DNA of 9,230 nt from Bacillota bacterium (GCA_023415475.1 JAEZKL010000157.1:1-9230); one strand, 5' to 3'. Numbered from the stretch's first letter, positions 1-6,874 are shown. The notes: generated from the sequence alone by a model not told the origin. Numbers and translations: made by a program.

Positions 1-852
1 GAAGGATACGACTACACCAACGAAGCCAATCGGAACTACGGTCTTAGGTCTGAATTCTACCGTTGCAAATAATCGGTTTATATAATACGTACCATCGGTA
101 AGAACCTGAATTTGTTTACCTCGTCTACCACCAAGTAAGAGGAACTTCTCCGGATCCTGGAAGCTTGCATGCTCTTCACCAACATAGGGAGCGATGATTT
201 CTCCCTCTTGCAGGGATGCACCGTCATGAACAGTTACAATACCCATAACATCACTGGCCTCTCCGCCATGTCCCATGATGATGACCGGGCTGAAGGCATT
301 ACGTTCCAGTAAGGTCTTCTGCATACTGATCAATTCCATACGCTCATTCTTGGAGCTGTTGAAGGCAGCCTTAATATCTGTAGGTGTAATCACAATAAAT
401 TGTGCCAGATTGATTGCGTAAGTACCTTCTCTTAAAATACCTCTCTGCGGTCCCCTCTGTCCGCCATTCTTTAGAAAGCCAGTTACATCCTGAAAGTTAT
501 TCGCTTCCGGTACAACCTTACCCAAGGTCTGTGTCGGTGCCAAGGGGGCACCGTCTCGGGCAAAAATATAAGCGATCTGACCTTGCGGAATCGTAATCAG
601 AGGATACCGGTGAATCTTAAACATAAGGGCCGTCTTAAAATGAATACCACCACGAAGTACATGAGGAGCATAACCGGCCTCACCGTTTAAAGCGATAATC
701 GAATCCTTTAAAGATCCCTTAAAGCTCCACCATTTCTCCACTACTGCTACCTGGTCCGAGGATATCACCCTGAGTCCGAGGATCACGAAGATCAGAAGGT
801 ATAAGCCTACCAATGCTCCTGCAACCATTCCTAAGATTATAAATAAATCCAT
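1..852 (-). CDS. Flotillin-like SPFH/band 7 membrane protein (C-terminus missing)
   Basis: Partial gene: 284 codons from the start, no stop before the left edge. Residues 3-28 form one hydrophobic membrane segment (starting MDLFIILGMVAGALVG), followed by VISSDQVAVVEKWW, the usual entry into an SPFH domain. Later segments GYAPHVLRGGIHFK, GQIAYIFARDG, GGRRGKQIQVL, DGTYYINRLFATVE and KTVVPIGFVGVVVS are typical of the large SPFH-domain proteins of Firmicutes and other bacteria. Family members are anchored in the cytoplasmic membrane, oligomerise and organise membrane microdomains; the exact role of this subgroup is not known to me. The ATG is preceded by GGGAGA at a 5-6 base distance, which supports the start. 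It follows the two-way terminator at 1097-1148 and has its own upstream region with three 11-bp-spaced repeats, so it is probably transcribed alone or heads an operon extending left. The family is clear; the full length and downstream partners cannot be seen. Confidence 0.85.
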   Translation of the reverse strand, partial: MDLFIILGMVAGALVGLYLLIFVILGLRVISSDQVAVVEKWWSFKGSLKDSIIALNGEAGYAPHVLRGGIHFKTALMFKIHRYPLITIPQGQIAYIFARDGAPLAPTQTLGKVVPEANNFQDVTGFLKNGGQRGPQRGILREGTYAINLAQFIVITPTDIKAAFNSSKNERMELISMQKTLLERNAFSPVIIMGHGGEASDVMGIVTVHDGASLQEGEIIAPYVGEEHASFQDPEKFLLLGGRRGKQIQVLTDGTYYINRLFATVEFRPKTVVPIGFVGVVVSF

Positions 853-970
853 AACTATCTCCCACTTCTTTCTTTTATTTTATTGAGAGCAAAGGAAGCC
901 CCTTTTCTCTCATATAATGTTTTATCCAATTCCAATATACTCCTTCCCCAATTAAATACAACATCCCGAC

Positions 971-999
971 GATTAAAAAAAGATTAAAATCGGATTAAA
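971..999 (-). promoter_or_regulatory. Three TTTAATC direct repeats, 11-bp period
   Basis: On the minus strand the heptamer TTTAATC occurs exactly at 999-993, 988-982 and 977-971, each separated by 4 bases (CGAT, then TTTT). A 7+4 layout is the known geometry of PhoB/PhoP/OmpR-type response-regulator boxes. A -10-like TATTTA at 958-953 begins 12 bases after the last repeat, the place expected if the repeats stand in for a -35 element. They therefore probably control the SPFH gene; which regulator binds is unknown. Confidence 0.5.
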
Positions 1000-1023
1000 G
1001 AGTTTTATCTCATAATATGTCAA
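994..1023 (-). promoter_or_regulatory. Candidate sigma-A promoter for SPFH gene
   Basis: A perfect TTGACA lies on the minus strand at 1023-1018, with TTTAAT at 999-994 after an 18-base spacer. The leader to the SPFH ATG would be about 135 bases. The -10 overlaps the first TTTAATC repeat, so a bound regulator could block it; a second, activator-type -10 further downstream (958-953) is an alternative. Confidence 0.4.
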
Positions 1024-1096
1024 AATAAGAAGACAGCGAACGCTTCTCTATGACATAAGATATGCTTGATAGGATTGTTATTATGAATCTTTTCCG

Positions 1097-1148
1097 AAAA
1101 AACGACGCTGCTTGGTATGCCTCTTAGGCTCAAGCAGCGTCGTTTTTT
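1097..1148 (-). terminator. Strong two-way intrinsic terminator
   Basis: Perfect 18-bp inverted repeat: AAAAAACGACGCTGCTTG at 1097-1114 pairs with its complement at 1131-1148. The 16-base middle can add a GCCT/AGGC stem (1119-1122 with 1126-1129). The A6 and T6 ends give a U-tract on either strand. It lies 38 bases after the GH127 stop codon and ends that transcript, separating it from the SPFH gene. Confidence 0.92.
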
Positions 1149-1186
1149 CTTAATCATATTATTTCTAAGCAGAGTTGATTAACAGC

Positions 1187-3115
1187 TTATTCTTCCGGTA
1201 TCCATACCCTCATTTGGCCTAATCCTCGGTTGCCCCAGACATAATAAGGTACCGCAGTTATTGTGGTGGGCTGAGGCTTAGGCCGAACCCGTGAGTATAA
1301 TCCGGGTGCTGACTGCATCCGATACCCTTCTGTCTTCAACAAATTAATACCACCGAAAAGACTATGATTTAACTCCATTTTCAAATCAGAGTTCTTGGCT
1401 AAGCGCAGGCTGTGAATCTCACCACTATGATCCACACCTTCCAAGCAGTATACTAAGGGACCACACTGAAGAGCAGCATAACCCTCATTATTATGAACTG
1501 AGGTGTTGGAATAGACCCTGAAAGGTTCCATATCGAGCACAAGCAGCAGGGCATCACCGTCTGCAAAGCTCTTATTCACATAAGCATATCCATCCTTTAC
1601 AATATCGGATAACCTTAATTCTTCCTTATTATAGTAGAGCTTTGTCCTAGAACTGTCACTCCAGCCGGGAATTCGAATAGCCAATGCAAAGCTCCCGGGG
1701 GTTCCATCCGCAACAACCTTATAGCTTATCTTGTCTCCATAGGGATAGTCGGTCTCTGTAATAAGCCTGCAACCCTTTGTCTCTCTAAAATCAGCTGCTC
1801 CGCCAATAAACAGATTAGAAAATATGGTGCTTTCATTTTCTGACCAGGCATATAGCTCCAGAGAGGAAAGTAATCGAGCAACATTAGGAGGACAGCAGGC
1901 ACAACCGAACCACTTCGGCCGCTCGGGCAGTGCATGTCGATGGGTCTGTGCTATACCGGAGATCCCAGGAGTTACTTCCAGTGGATTAACATAAAAGAAA
2001 CGCTTACCATCCTGACTCATTCCGGCCAACACCGTATTATAAAGCGCACGTTCCATGACGTCTACATATTCACCCTTCGGTGACAGCTCTAACATCTTCT
2101 GTGCGAAGAAAATTAATCCGATCGATGCACAGGTCTCCGCATATGCCGTATCATTCGGTAAATCGTAATCCTCGGTAAAGGCTTCTCCGATTACAGTAGA
2201 GCCGATTCCTCCGGTAATATACATACGGCGCTCGGTAATGCTTTTCCACAGCTTCTCACAGGCGTTCTTCAGCTCTTCATCACAAGTCTCACCTGCCAGA
2301 TCAGCCATACCGGTATAGAGATATACGGCGCGCACACTATGACCCACAGCATCCTTCTGTTCACGGACCGGTGCATAATTCTGAGTATAATTAACATCAC
2401 ACCCATCGGAGTTCCAGACAGACCAGTCACGTTTCTCCTGCTCCTCCTTAAAGTAGTTGGGCTGGGTACCACGCTCGTTAATAAAATATTCGCACAGCTT
2501 TAGATAGCGTTCCTCGCCTGTTGCGCGGTAAAGCTTCATCAGTGCCAGTTCAATCTCTGGATGTCCGGGAAAACCACGAACCTTATCCTTACCAAAACGA
2601 CGGTCGATATGATCTGCCATACGTTTCATCACGTTAAGCAGGCGATCCTTACCAGTTGCGTTATAATAAGCAACGGCTGCCTCTATCATATGTCCTGCGC
2701 AGTAAAGCTCATGCCCCTCCTGTAGATCAGTCCAGCGACGAGTCGGCTCCTTCAGGGTAAAGAAGGTATTCAGATAGCCATCCTCCTGCTGTGCTTTCTC
2801 GATCACTTCAATAATTTCATCAACCACAGCTTCCAGCTTCTGATCAGGAAAATTCGTAAGTGAATAGGCACAAGCCTCAATCCACTTTGCTAAATCACTA
2901 TCCTGGAATACCATCCCATAGAACTCACCCTGCTTGATACCGGCAGCGATTCTGAAATTCTCGATTGCATGAGACTTTTCCGCATCCGGTATCCGATCCT
3001 CCAGCATAGCATATTGATAAGGAAGTACCTCCTCCCTGACCAGTTTTCTATAGGAGGACCAGAAGCTGTCCTTTATCGTAAAATCATTCATATTTATTGC
3101 ATGTGACTGCTTCAT
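1187..3115 (-). CDS. Beta-L-arabinofuranosidase, glycoside hydrolase family 127
   Basis: The 642-residue protein matches the GH127 family (formerly DUF1680) over full length; the characterised Bifidobacterium longum HypBA1 is of similar size (658). Family enzymes remove terminal beta-L-arabinofuranose with retention, using a zinc-bound cysteine as nucleophile. The catalytic set is intact: Glu311 in GEAFTEDYDLPND (acid/base), Glu327 and Cys329 in AETCAS, and Cys407-Cys408 in GCACCPPNVARLL, with spacing equal to HypBA1 Glu322, Glu338, Cys340, Cys417 and Cys418 apart from a one-residue shift. The N-terminal two thirds is helical (alpha/alpha barrel type); the rest is beta-rich and ends near RVWIPEE. 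No signal peptide, so it acts in the cytoplasm on imported short arabino-oligosaccharides. The start is supported by AAGGAGG five bases before ATG. It is divergent from an AraC-type regulator, its likely controller, and closed by the terminator at 1097-1148. Activity within GH127 could differ (other GH127-like specificities exist). Confidence 0.92.
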   Translation of the reverse strand: MKQSHAINMNDFTIKDSFWSSYRKLVREEVLPYQYAMLEDRIPDAEKSHAIENFRIAAGIKQGEFYGMVFQDSDLAKWIEACAYSLTNFPDQKLEAVVDEIIEVIEKAQQEDGYLNTFFTLKEPTRRWTDLQEGHELYCAGHMIEAAVAYYNATGKDRLLNVMKRMADHIDRRFGKDKVRGFPGHPEIELALMKLYRATGEERYLKLCEYFINERGTQPNYFKEEQEKRDWSVWNSDGCDVNYTQNYAPVREQKDAVGHSVRAVYLYTGMADLAGETCDEELKNACEKLWKSITERRMYITGGIGSTVIGEAFTEDYDLPNDTAYAETCASIGLIFFAQKMLELSPKGEYVDVMERALYNTVLAGMSQDGKRFFYVNPLEVTPGISGIAQTHRHALPERPKWFGCACCPPNVARLLSSLELYAWSENESTIFSNLFIGGAADFRETKGCRLITETDYPYGDKISYKVVADGTPGSFALAIRIPGWSDSSRTKLYYNKEELRLSDIVKDGYAYVNKSFADGDALLLVLDMEPFRVYSNTSVHNNEGYAALQCGPLVYCLEGVDHSGEIHSLRLAKNSDLKMELNHSLFGGINLLKTEGYRMQSAPGLYSRVRPKPQPTTITAVPYYVWGNRGLGQMRVWIPEE

Positions 3116-3129
3116 AACGTCCTCCTTTA

Positions 3130-3252
3130 TTATACCTGCTCCAATAAGCTTGCTCCTACAAATTCACGAAGTTCGATTTCAAATTCAATACTCTCCTCTA
3201 AGAAGAAATTTACTGCAAATACAATCAGTTCACACTTCTCCTCATTATTAAC
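3130..3252 (-). pseudogene. Relic of a GH51-type arabinofuranosidase C-terminus
   Basis: Between the divergent genes the minus strand carries a coding-looking frame with no ATG, GTG or TTG start upstream of the matching part. It reads VNNEEKCELIVFAVN, then FLEESIEFEIELREF, then GASLLEQV and a double stop, 12 bases before the GH127 ATG. From memory, the C-terminal beta-sandwich of GH51 alpha-L-arabinofuranosidases has the same order: EEK.E(I/V)T(I/V)FAVN, LEE..ELE.DLR.F, G...VEH. An intact gene would continue for about 20-30 residues after this point and begin about 460 residues earlier; neither part is present. The reading is that a GH51 gene once preceded GH127 and was deleted except for this piece, which now forms the GH127 leader. 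The similarity was judged by eye, so this is moderately sure. Confidence 0.5.
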
Positions 3253-3263
3253 ACAACCAGGAG

Positions 3264-3293
3264 GTGTGAATTATGCTTTTTAATAATTCACAC
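3264..3293. promoter_or_regulatory. Perfect inverted repeat, likely operator between divergent genes
   Basis: GTGTGAATTAT at 3264-3274 is the exact complement of ATAATTCACAC at 3283-3293, with 8 bases between. The half-site centres are 19 bases apart, so both could be read from nearly the same DNA face. A third half-site, TTCACAC, lies at 3229-3235. The repeat is 34 bases upstream of the regulator's -35 and about 150 bases upstream of GH127, fitting an operator for the AraC-type protein or another sugar regulator. It has no U-tract, so a terminator is unlikely. Confidence 0.5.
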
Positions 3294-3326
3294 TATTATG
3301 ATAATTTATGCTTTTAAGATATCATA

Positions 3327-3356
3327 TTGACACTGTAATCCGCAATGATATATGAT
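3327..3356 (+). promoter_or_regulatory. Promoter of the AraC-family regulator
   Basis: TTGACA (6 of 6) at 3327-3332 and TATGAT (5 of 6) at 3351-3356 are 18 bases apart. Transcription would start near 3363, giving a leader of about 37 bases before the ATG at 3400. Confidence 0.65.
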
Positions 3357-3387
3357 GTTTTCATACTGATGAATCGTATTTTAACGC

Positions 3388-3394
3388 TTGGAGG
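3388..3394 (+). promoter_or_regulatory. Ribosome binding site fixing the regulator's start
   Basis: TTGGAGG lies five bases before ATG 3400. The TTG at 3388 is in frame and would add four residues, but it is itself part of this ribosome site, so it is not the start. Confidence 0.8.
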
Positions 3395-3399
3395 CTATC

Positions 3400-4170
3400 A
3401 TGAAGATTAATGCAATCGGGATTAACTACACTCATAGCAATCAGTTTTCCATCAACCGTCCAAATGGCTCAGGAGATTATCTCTTCCTCTATTTCCGCAC
3501 CTCAGCCTTAGTATGGCTGGAGGGAAACAGGATAACGGTGGAGAAGAACTCAATTCTTATATACAATAAAGGGACCCCTCAGATTTATTCTGCAGACACA
3601 GGGAGCTATAGCAATGATTTTATTCATTTTGACACAGATAAGGAGCTGGATAACAGTAACCTGCCTCTGGACACAATAATGACTTTTCCTGCAACAAAGC
3701 AGGTTGGGAAGATTATGAAAGATATCTATCTGGAGTATATCTCGAATAATTCCAATCGAAACGAATCGATGGATCTATTAATGAGATTATTATTTGTAAA
3801 AATCAATGAGCTGGTTGCATACAAACCACAGGACACCAAGCTTTATGGCTACCATGATGCTTTATTAAATCTTCGTTCCATGATTTATCGCTACCCGGAG
3901 GAAAAATGGACCATCGAGCGCTTATCTCATCAAGTGAATCTAAGTCCGTCCCATTTTCAGAGACTATATAAGCTGACCTTCGGGATATCCTGTATTGCCG
4001 ATGTTATTACCTGTAAGCTACAATTTGCGAAAACCTCCTTAACAGCAACCAGCGATACCATCCGCGATATCGCTGCTCAATGCGGCTATGAGAATGAAGA
4101 GCATTTTATGCGGCAATTCAAACAGGTAGTCGGAATGACTCCAACCGAATACCGATTAAAAACGAGATAA
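3400..4170 (+). CDS. AraC-family transcriptional regulator
   Basis: The 256-residue protein has the standard layout of short AraC/XylS regulators. Residues about 10-90 form a beta-rich cupin-like sensor domain (YLFLYFRTSALVWLEG, SILIYNKGTPQIYSA, NDFIHFD), which in this family binds a sugar or a related ligand. Residues about 154-253 form the two helix-turn-helix DNA-binding domain: WTIERLSHQVNLSPSHFQRLYK is the first, and IRDIAAQCGYENEEHFMRQFK with the closing GMTPTEYR is the second, both close to consensus. It is divergent from the GH127 gene, with a perfect inverted repeat and TTCACAC half-sites between, so it most likely activates GH127 when arabinose polymers are present and may control itself. 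The inducer cannot be read from sequence. It ends 5 bp from the stop codon of the convergent exporter gene, with no terminator visible. Confidence 0.9.
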   Translation: MKINAIGINYTHSNQFSINRPNGSGDYLFLYFRTSALVWLEGNRITVEKNSILIYNKGTPQIYSADTGSYSNDFIHFDTDKELDNSNLPLDTIMTFPATKQVGKIMKDIYLEYISNNSNRNESMDLLMRLLFVKINELVAYKPQDTKLYGYHDALLNLRSMIYRYPEEKWTIERLSHQVNLSPSHFQRLYKLTFGISCIADVITCKLQFAKTSLTATSDTIRDIAAQCGYENEEHFMRQFKQVVGMTPTEYRLKTR

Positions 4171-4175
4171 TTTTG

Positions 4176-4646
4176 TTATAATTCATTTTTCTCTGGCTTT
4201 GCATCGATTGCATTGCAATCGTAACTCTGACCTTTCGCTTTACGACGGAAGAAGGTATCAATAATAAAGATCCCAAGGGCTATGGAACCGGCAATCTGTA
4301 GGGTTTCAAAGAAATAAAAGGAGGTACGCTCCACATTTCCCTCTACAATTCCCATAACAATCTGATACATTCCCGCTCCCGGCACAAAAGGAATTACACC
4401 GGGAATCAGAAACATCGTCACCGGTGTCTTGTAGATTCTGGCAAGGATATGGGAAGCTAGTGCCACCAGGATTGTAGCCGTTAAAGTGGAAAGTACCTTA
4501 TCATTCAGTATCTCAAGACCGATCAGATAGATAAGCCACCCAAAGCTTCCGGTCATTCCGGAATGAATGATATATTTTTTCGGCAGATAAAACAGAATCG
4601 AGAATGCTGCCGTTGCGATAAAAGCACTTATTATTTGTAGCAGCAT
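4176..4646 (-). CDS. Threonine/serine exporter, small subunit (ThrE C-terminal half, YjjB-like)
   Basis: A 156-residue, very hydrophobic membrane protein with about four membrane segments. The signature LIPGVIPFVPGAGMYQIVMG (residues 80-99) is the hallmark of the short ThrE half (DUF3815/ThrE_2), and the N-terminus MLLQIISAFIATAAFSILF is also typical. Together with the long half encoded just upstream it should rebuild a full ThrE-type exporter, which in Corynebacterium glutamicum is one polypeptide that exports threonine and serine; the E. coli YjjP/YjjB pair exports succinate, so the substrate is open. I take ATG 4646 as start because the AAAGGA ribosome site is 10 bases before it. A GTG at 4652 is also in frame and would overlap the upstream stop codon by four bases, but is too close to that site. 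Either way the two genes are translationally linked. Confidence 0.88.
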   Translation of the reverse strand: MLLQIISAFIATAAFSILFYLPKKYIIHSGMTGSFGWLIYLIGLEILNDKVLSTLTATILVALASHILARIYKTPVTMFLIPGVIPFVPGAGMYQIVMGIVEGNVERTSFYFFETLQIAGSIALGIFIIDTFFRRKAKGQSYDCNAIDAKPEKNEL

Positions 4647-4648
4647 AA

Positions 4649-5416
4649 TCACAAAATCCTTTCTGCGAAATTGAAAAATCCGATACCGAGGCCGACACCT
4701 ACCGAAATTCCCAGGGAAATTACGAAAGCCTCTACCGCTCTTGCTGTACCCGAATTATAATCCCCCTGAAGTGTATCACGAATCGCATTCGTTATCGGTA
4801 TACCGGGCACCAAGGGCATGATGGAGCCGATAATAATCAGGTTACGATCGATGTTATTATTATATTTTGCAATAATCATAGTGATAACCGCCAATACAAA
4901 GCTTTTTGCCATGTCTATAATAAATGTGCTGCTCACACGGTTATCTGCCAGTTTTCCGATGATAACAATAAATATACCGTTAATCCCTGCAAAAAAACAA
5001 TCCAGTAAAGAGCCACCGAAAATTCCAACAAAGCCTCCCATCGAAACTATCGTTGCAATCGCTATGACCAAGCTGTTGTAGGTTTTGCTGTTCCTTATCT
5101 CCTCCAGCTTCTCACAAGCCTCTTCAACGCTGATCATACCGTCACAGATATTCCTGGATATCTGATTGACATCATTAATTCTACTTAAATTATTAGAACG
5201 ATTGGCAATTCTCTTTACACCGGTGATCGGCTCCATGGCAGGATCGGACAGAGTTGCAACAATCCCTGTAGTGGTTGCATATACCTCTACCGAAGAAAGA
5301 CCCGCGGACTTTAGAATACGTATCATGGTGTCCTCCACGCGATAGGTCTCTGCTCCGCTCTGTGCCATTATCTCACCTGCAAGCATTGCTGTTTTAAATA
5401 ATGCCTGATAATTCAT
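4649..5416 (-). CDS. Threonine/serine exporter, large subunit (ThrE N-terminal half, YjjP-like, DUF1212)
   Basis: The 255-residue protein has the DUF1212/ThrE layout. A soluble N-terminal part carries the conserved SGAETYRVEDTM motif (residues 20-31), VEVYATTTGI and the R-N-L-S-R-I segment. About five membrane segments follow from residue 113. The motif IMPLVPGIPITNAIRD (199-214) is the family signature of the pore region. It works with the small half encoded next, and sits in the cytoplasmic membrane. The start is supported by AGGAG nine bases before ATG. A candidate promoter (5542-5570) gives a leader of about 120 bases. The pair converges on the AraC gene and diverges from the aldo/keto reductase gene; I see no functional link to either. 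Substrate is inferred from the family name only: amino acids or small dicarboxylates. Confidence 0.9.
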   Translation of the reverse strand: MNYQALFKTAMLAGEIMAQSGAETYRVEDTMIRILKSAGLSSVEVYATTTGIVATLSDPAMEPITGVKRIANRSNNLSRINDVNQISRNICDGMISVEEACEKLEEIRNSKTYNSLVIAIATIVSMGGFVGIFGGSLLDCFFAGINGIFIVIIGKLADNRVSSTFIIDMAKSFVLAVITMIIAKYNNNIDRNLIIIGSIMPLVPGIPITNAIRDTLQGDYNSGTARAVEAFVISLGISVGVGLGIGFFNFAERIL

Positions 5417-5541
5417 TCTTATATTCTCCTGTCCACTATCTTAACAAACCTTCGATTTGTGTTATTTCAATTTTGATTTTATCATAAGATATTGAGTGCA
5501 TCTTGATTTATTTCCTCTCTACTGTTTGACACAATATGTTT

Positions 5542-5570
5542 ATTATAGTGCCGCCAAAAAGAATATGCAA
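5542..5570 (-). promoter_or_regulatory. Candidate promoter for the exporter genes
   Basis: On the minus strand a perfect TATAAT (5547-5542) is preceded by TTGCAT (5570-5565) with a 17-base spacer. The -35 matches only three of six positions, but the -10 and spacing are ideal. Transcription would start near 5535, leaving a leader of about 120 bases before the exporter ATG. Confidence 0.5.
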
Positions 5571-5703
5571 TAAGTTTAGGAAAACTTGCTCGTACGCAAT
5601 TACCTGTCTCTGCTACATAAATATATCTTGTAACCTTTCTTGTATGAGAGACATGAATGTGGTAAGCTCTTAATAGATATTTATTCCATATCAAATACCA
5701 ATC

Positions 5704-5709
5704 AGGAGG
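5704..5709 (+). promoter_or_regulatory. Ribosome binding site fixing the reductase start
   Basis: AGGAGG lies five bases before ATG 5715. The frame stays open back to an ATG at 5640, but that region has no ribosome site and no resemblance to the family, so 5715 is the start. Confidence 0.85.
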
Positions 5710-5714
5710 AGATT

Positions 5715-6827
5715 ATGCAAAAGAGAGCATTTGGTAATACCGGATTATATACTTCTATTTTAGGCTTTGGCGGATTTCATTTATTAGAGATCCCTGTAGC
5801 ACAAGCAAATGATCTCTTGAACCGTTATCTTGATGCCGGCGGCAATTATATCGAAACGGCAGCAAGCTACGGCAATGGGGAATCTGAGCGAAAGATCGGT
5901 CTATGTGTCGCTGACAGGAGAAATGAATATATCCTGGCAACGAAGACCGGAGAACGTACGAAGGATGGAGCTCTATCCTCTTTGGACCGAAGCCTCCGTA
6001 ACCTGAGAACAGATTATGTAGACCTTTTTATTATGCATGCTGTCGGAACTATGGATGAGCTAGATCAAATTCTGGCCCCCGGCGGTGCATTGGAAGGTGT
6101 AGAAGAGGCGCGCAGGGAAGGTAAAGTACGCCATATCGGGATATCGATGCACGGGCAGCCGGATGTACTGCTGCGTGCTTTGAAGGAATACCCCTTTGAA
6201 GCAGTGATGACAACGATCAACTACTATGACCACTTTAATTTCCCGGAGATTCAGCAGGAGCTGGTTCCCCTTGCATTGGATAAGGGTGCTGCTGTTATCC
6301 TAATGAAGCCTGTAGCTGACGGATTATTGTGGCGTTCCTCTGAAATCGCATTCCAGTATGCCTTCAGTCAACCGGTTTCTATCGTTGTTGCAGGAATTAA
6401 TAACCGCGAGATGTTAGAAGCGGATTTGGATTATGCAGAGCATTTTACCCCCATAACCGCCTCTCAAACAGAGCAATTATATGCAGCGGCTCCGGAACTT
6501 GGTACTTATGTTTGCCGGCAATGCGGAAAATGTCTTCCCTGTCCCGAAGGAATTCCGATCCAGCAGATTTTTCAATATGAAGGCTATTTTGATCGTCAGA
6601 TGGCGGATGGCACAGTCACTAACGCTTCTGACTATGCCCTCAAGGAGCGCCTTCGCTTCTGGTTCGGGAATAAGGATATGGCAATGAGAAGGTACGACAA
6701 GCTTGAAGTGAAAGCTGACCAATGTAATTCTTGCGGAGTATGTATGCCGAAATGTCCATATGGAATTGATATCATACATAAGCTTTCCATCTGTGATTAT
6801 AAGCTGGCCGGGAAAGATATTTTCTAG
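5715..6827 (+). CDS. Aldo/keto reductase with C-terminal double [4Fe-4S] domain
   Basis: The 370-residue protein starts with an aldo/keto reductase TIM barrel (residues about 1-245): RAFGNTGLYTSILGFGGFH, NYIETAASYGNGESERKIG, ILATKTGERTKD, VDLFIMHAV and GKVRHIGISMH. Of the catalytic tetrad, Tyr52, Lys77 and His108 are present; the usual Asp is Glu47. The C-terminal part holds two ferredoxin-like cysteine clusters: Cys267, 270, 273, 276 (CxxCxxCxxCP) and Cys337, 340, 343, 347 (CxxCxxCxxxCP), each fit to bind [4Fe-4S]. This barrel-plus-ferredoxin type (COG1453) is common in anaerobes and probably moves electrons between nicotinamide, iron-sulfur centres and an aldehyde, ketone or other small substrate, in the cytoplasm. 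No substrate is known for this group. It is apparently a single gene, divergent from the exporter genes; neighbours give no clue to its pathway. I see no clear promoter in the 298 bases upstream and no strong hairpin after it. Confidence 0.9.
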   Translation: MQKRAFGNTGLYTSILGFGGFHLLEIPVAQANDLLNRYLDAGGNYIETAASYGNGESERKIGLCVADRRNEYILATKTGERTKDGALSSLDRSLRNLRTDYVDLFIMHAVGTMDELDQILAPGGALEGVEEARREGKVRHIGISMHGQPDVLLRALKEYPFEAVMTTINYYDHFNFPEIQQELVPLALDKGAAVILMKPVADGLLWRSSEIAFQYAFSQPVSIVVAGINNREMLEADLDYAEHFTPITASQTEQLYAAAPELGTYVCRQCGKCLPCPEGIPIQQIFQYEGYFDRQMADGTVTNASDYALKERLRFWFGNKDMAMRRYDKLEVKADQCNSCGVCMPKCPYGIDIIHKLSICDYKLAGKDIF

Positions 6828-6874
6828 GCTCATACTTTAGACAGATATTCCCTCGTTTTACAATACTTCACTCA

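Larger units (their letters stand above)
853..1186. other. Gene-free interval between SPFH gene and GH127 gene
   Basis: This 334-base AT-rich interval holds no gene of normal size. From right to left it contains the two-way terminator at 1097-1148, a candidate minus-strand promoter at 994-1023, three TTTAATC direct repeats at 971-999, and a reading frame open on the minus strand from 983 to 855 that ends just before the SPFH start codon. That frame is treated as a finding, not as a gene, because it has no ATG start. Confidence 0.7.

Noticed and set aside
414..596. 60-codon plus-strand open frame
   Set aside because: It lies wholly inside the SPFH coding region on the opposite strand and has no family resemblance.
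3129..3134. Perfect TATAAT on the minus strand just before GH127
   Set aside because: Transcription would start inside the AGGAGG ribosome site, and there is no -35 at a workable distance. The bases are the last codon and stops of the GH51 relic.
5526..5549. TTGACA followed by TATAGT on the plus strand, as a promoter for the reductase
   Set aside because: The spacer is only 12 bases, too short for a sigma-A promoter.
5572..5587. AAGTTT/AAACTT short palindrome in the exporter-reductase interval
   Set aside because: Six-base AT-rich arms with a four-base gap are expected by chance here, and nothing else supports a site.
5482..5694. 70-codon minus-strand open frame upstream of the exporter gene
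   Set aside because: It starts with TTG, has no ribosome site (the upstream strand shows the complement of the reductase's AGGAGG), a composition unlike a protein, and the exporter's best promoter lies inside it.
6477..6833. 118-codon minus-strand open frame antisense to the reductase
   Set aside because: It overlaps the well-supported iron-sulfur domain; its peptide resembles no family and it has no proper ribosome site.
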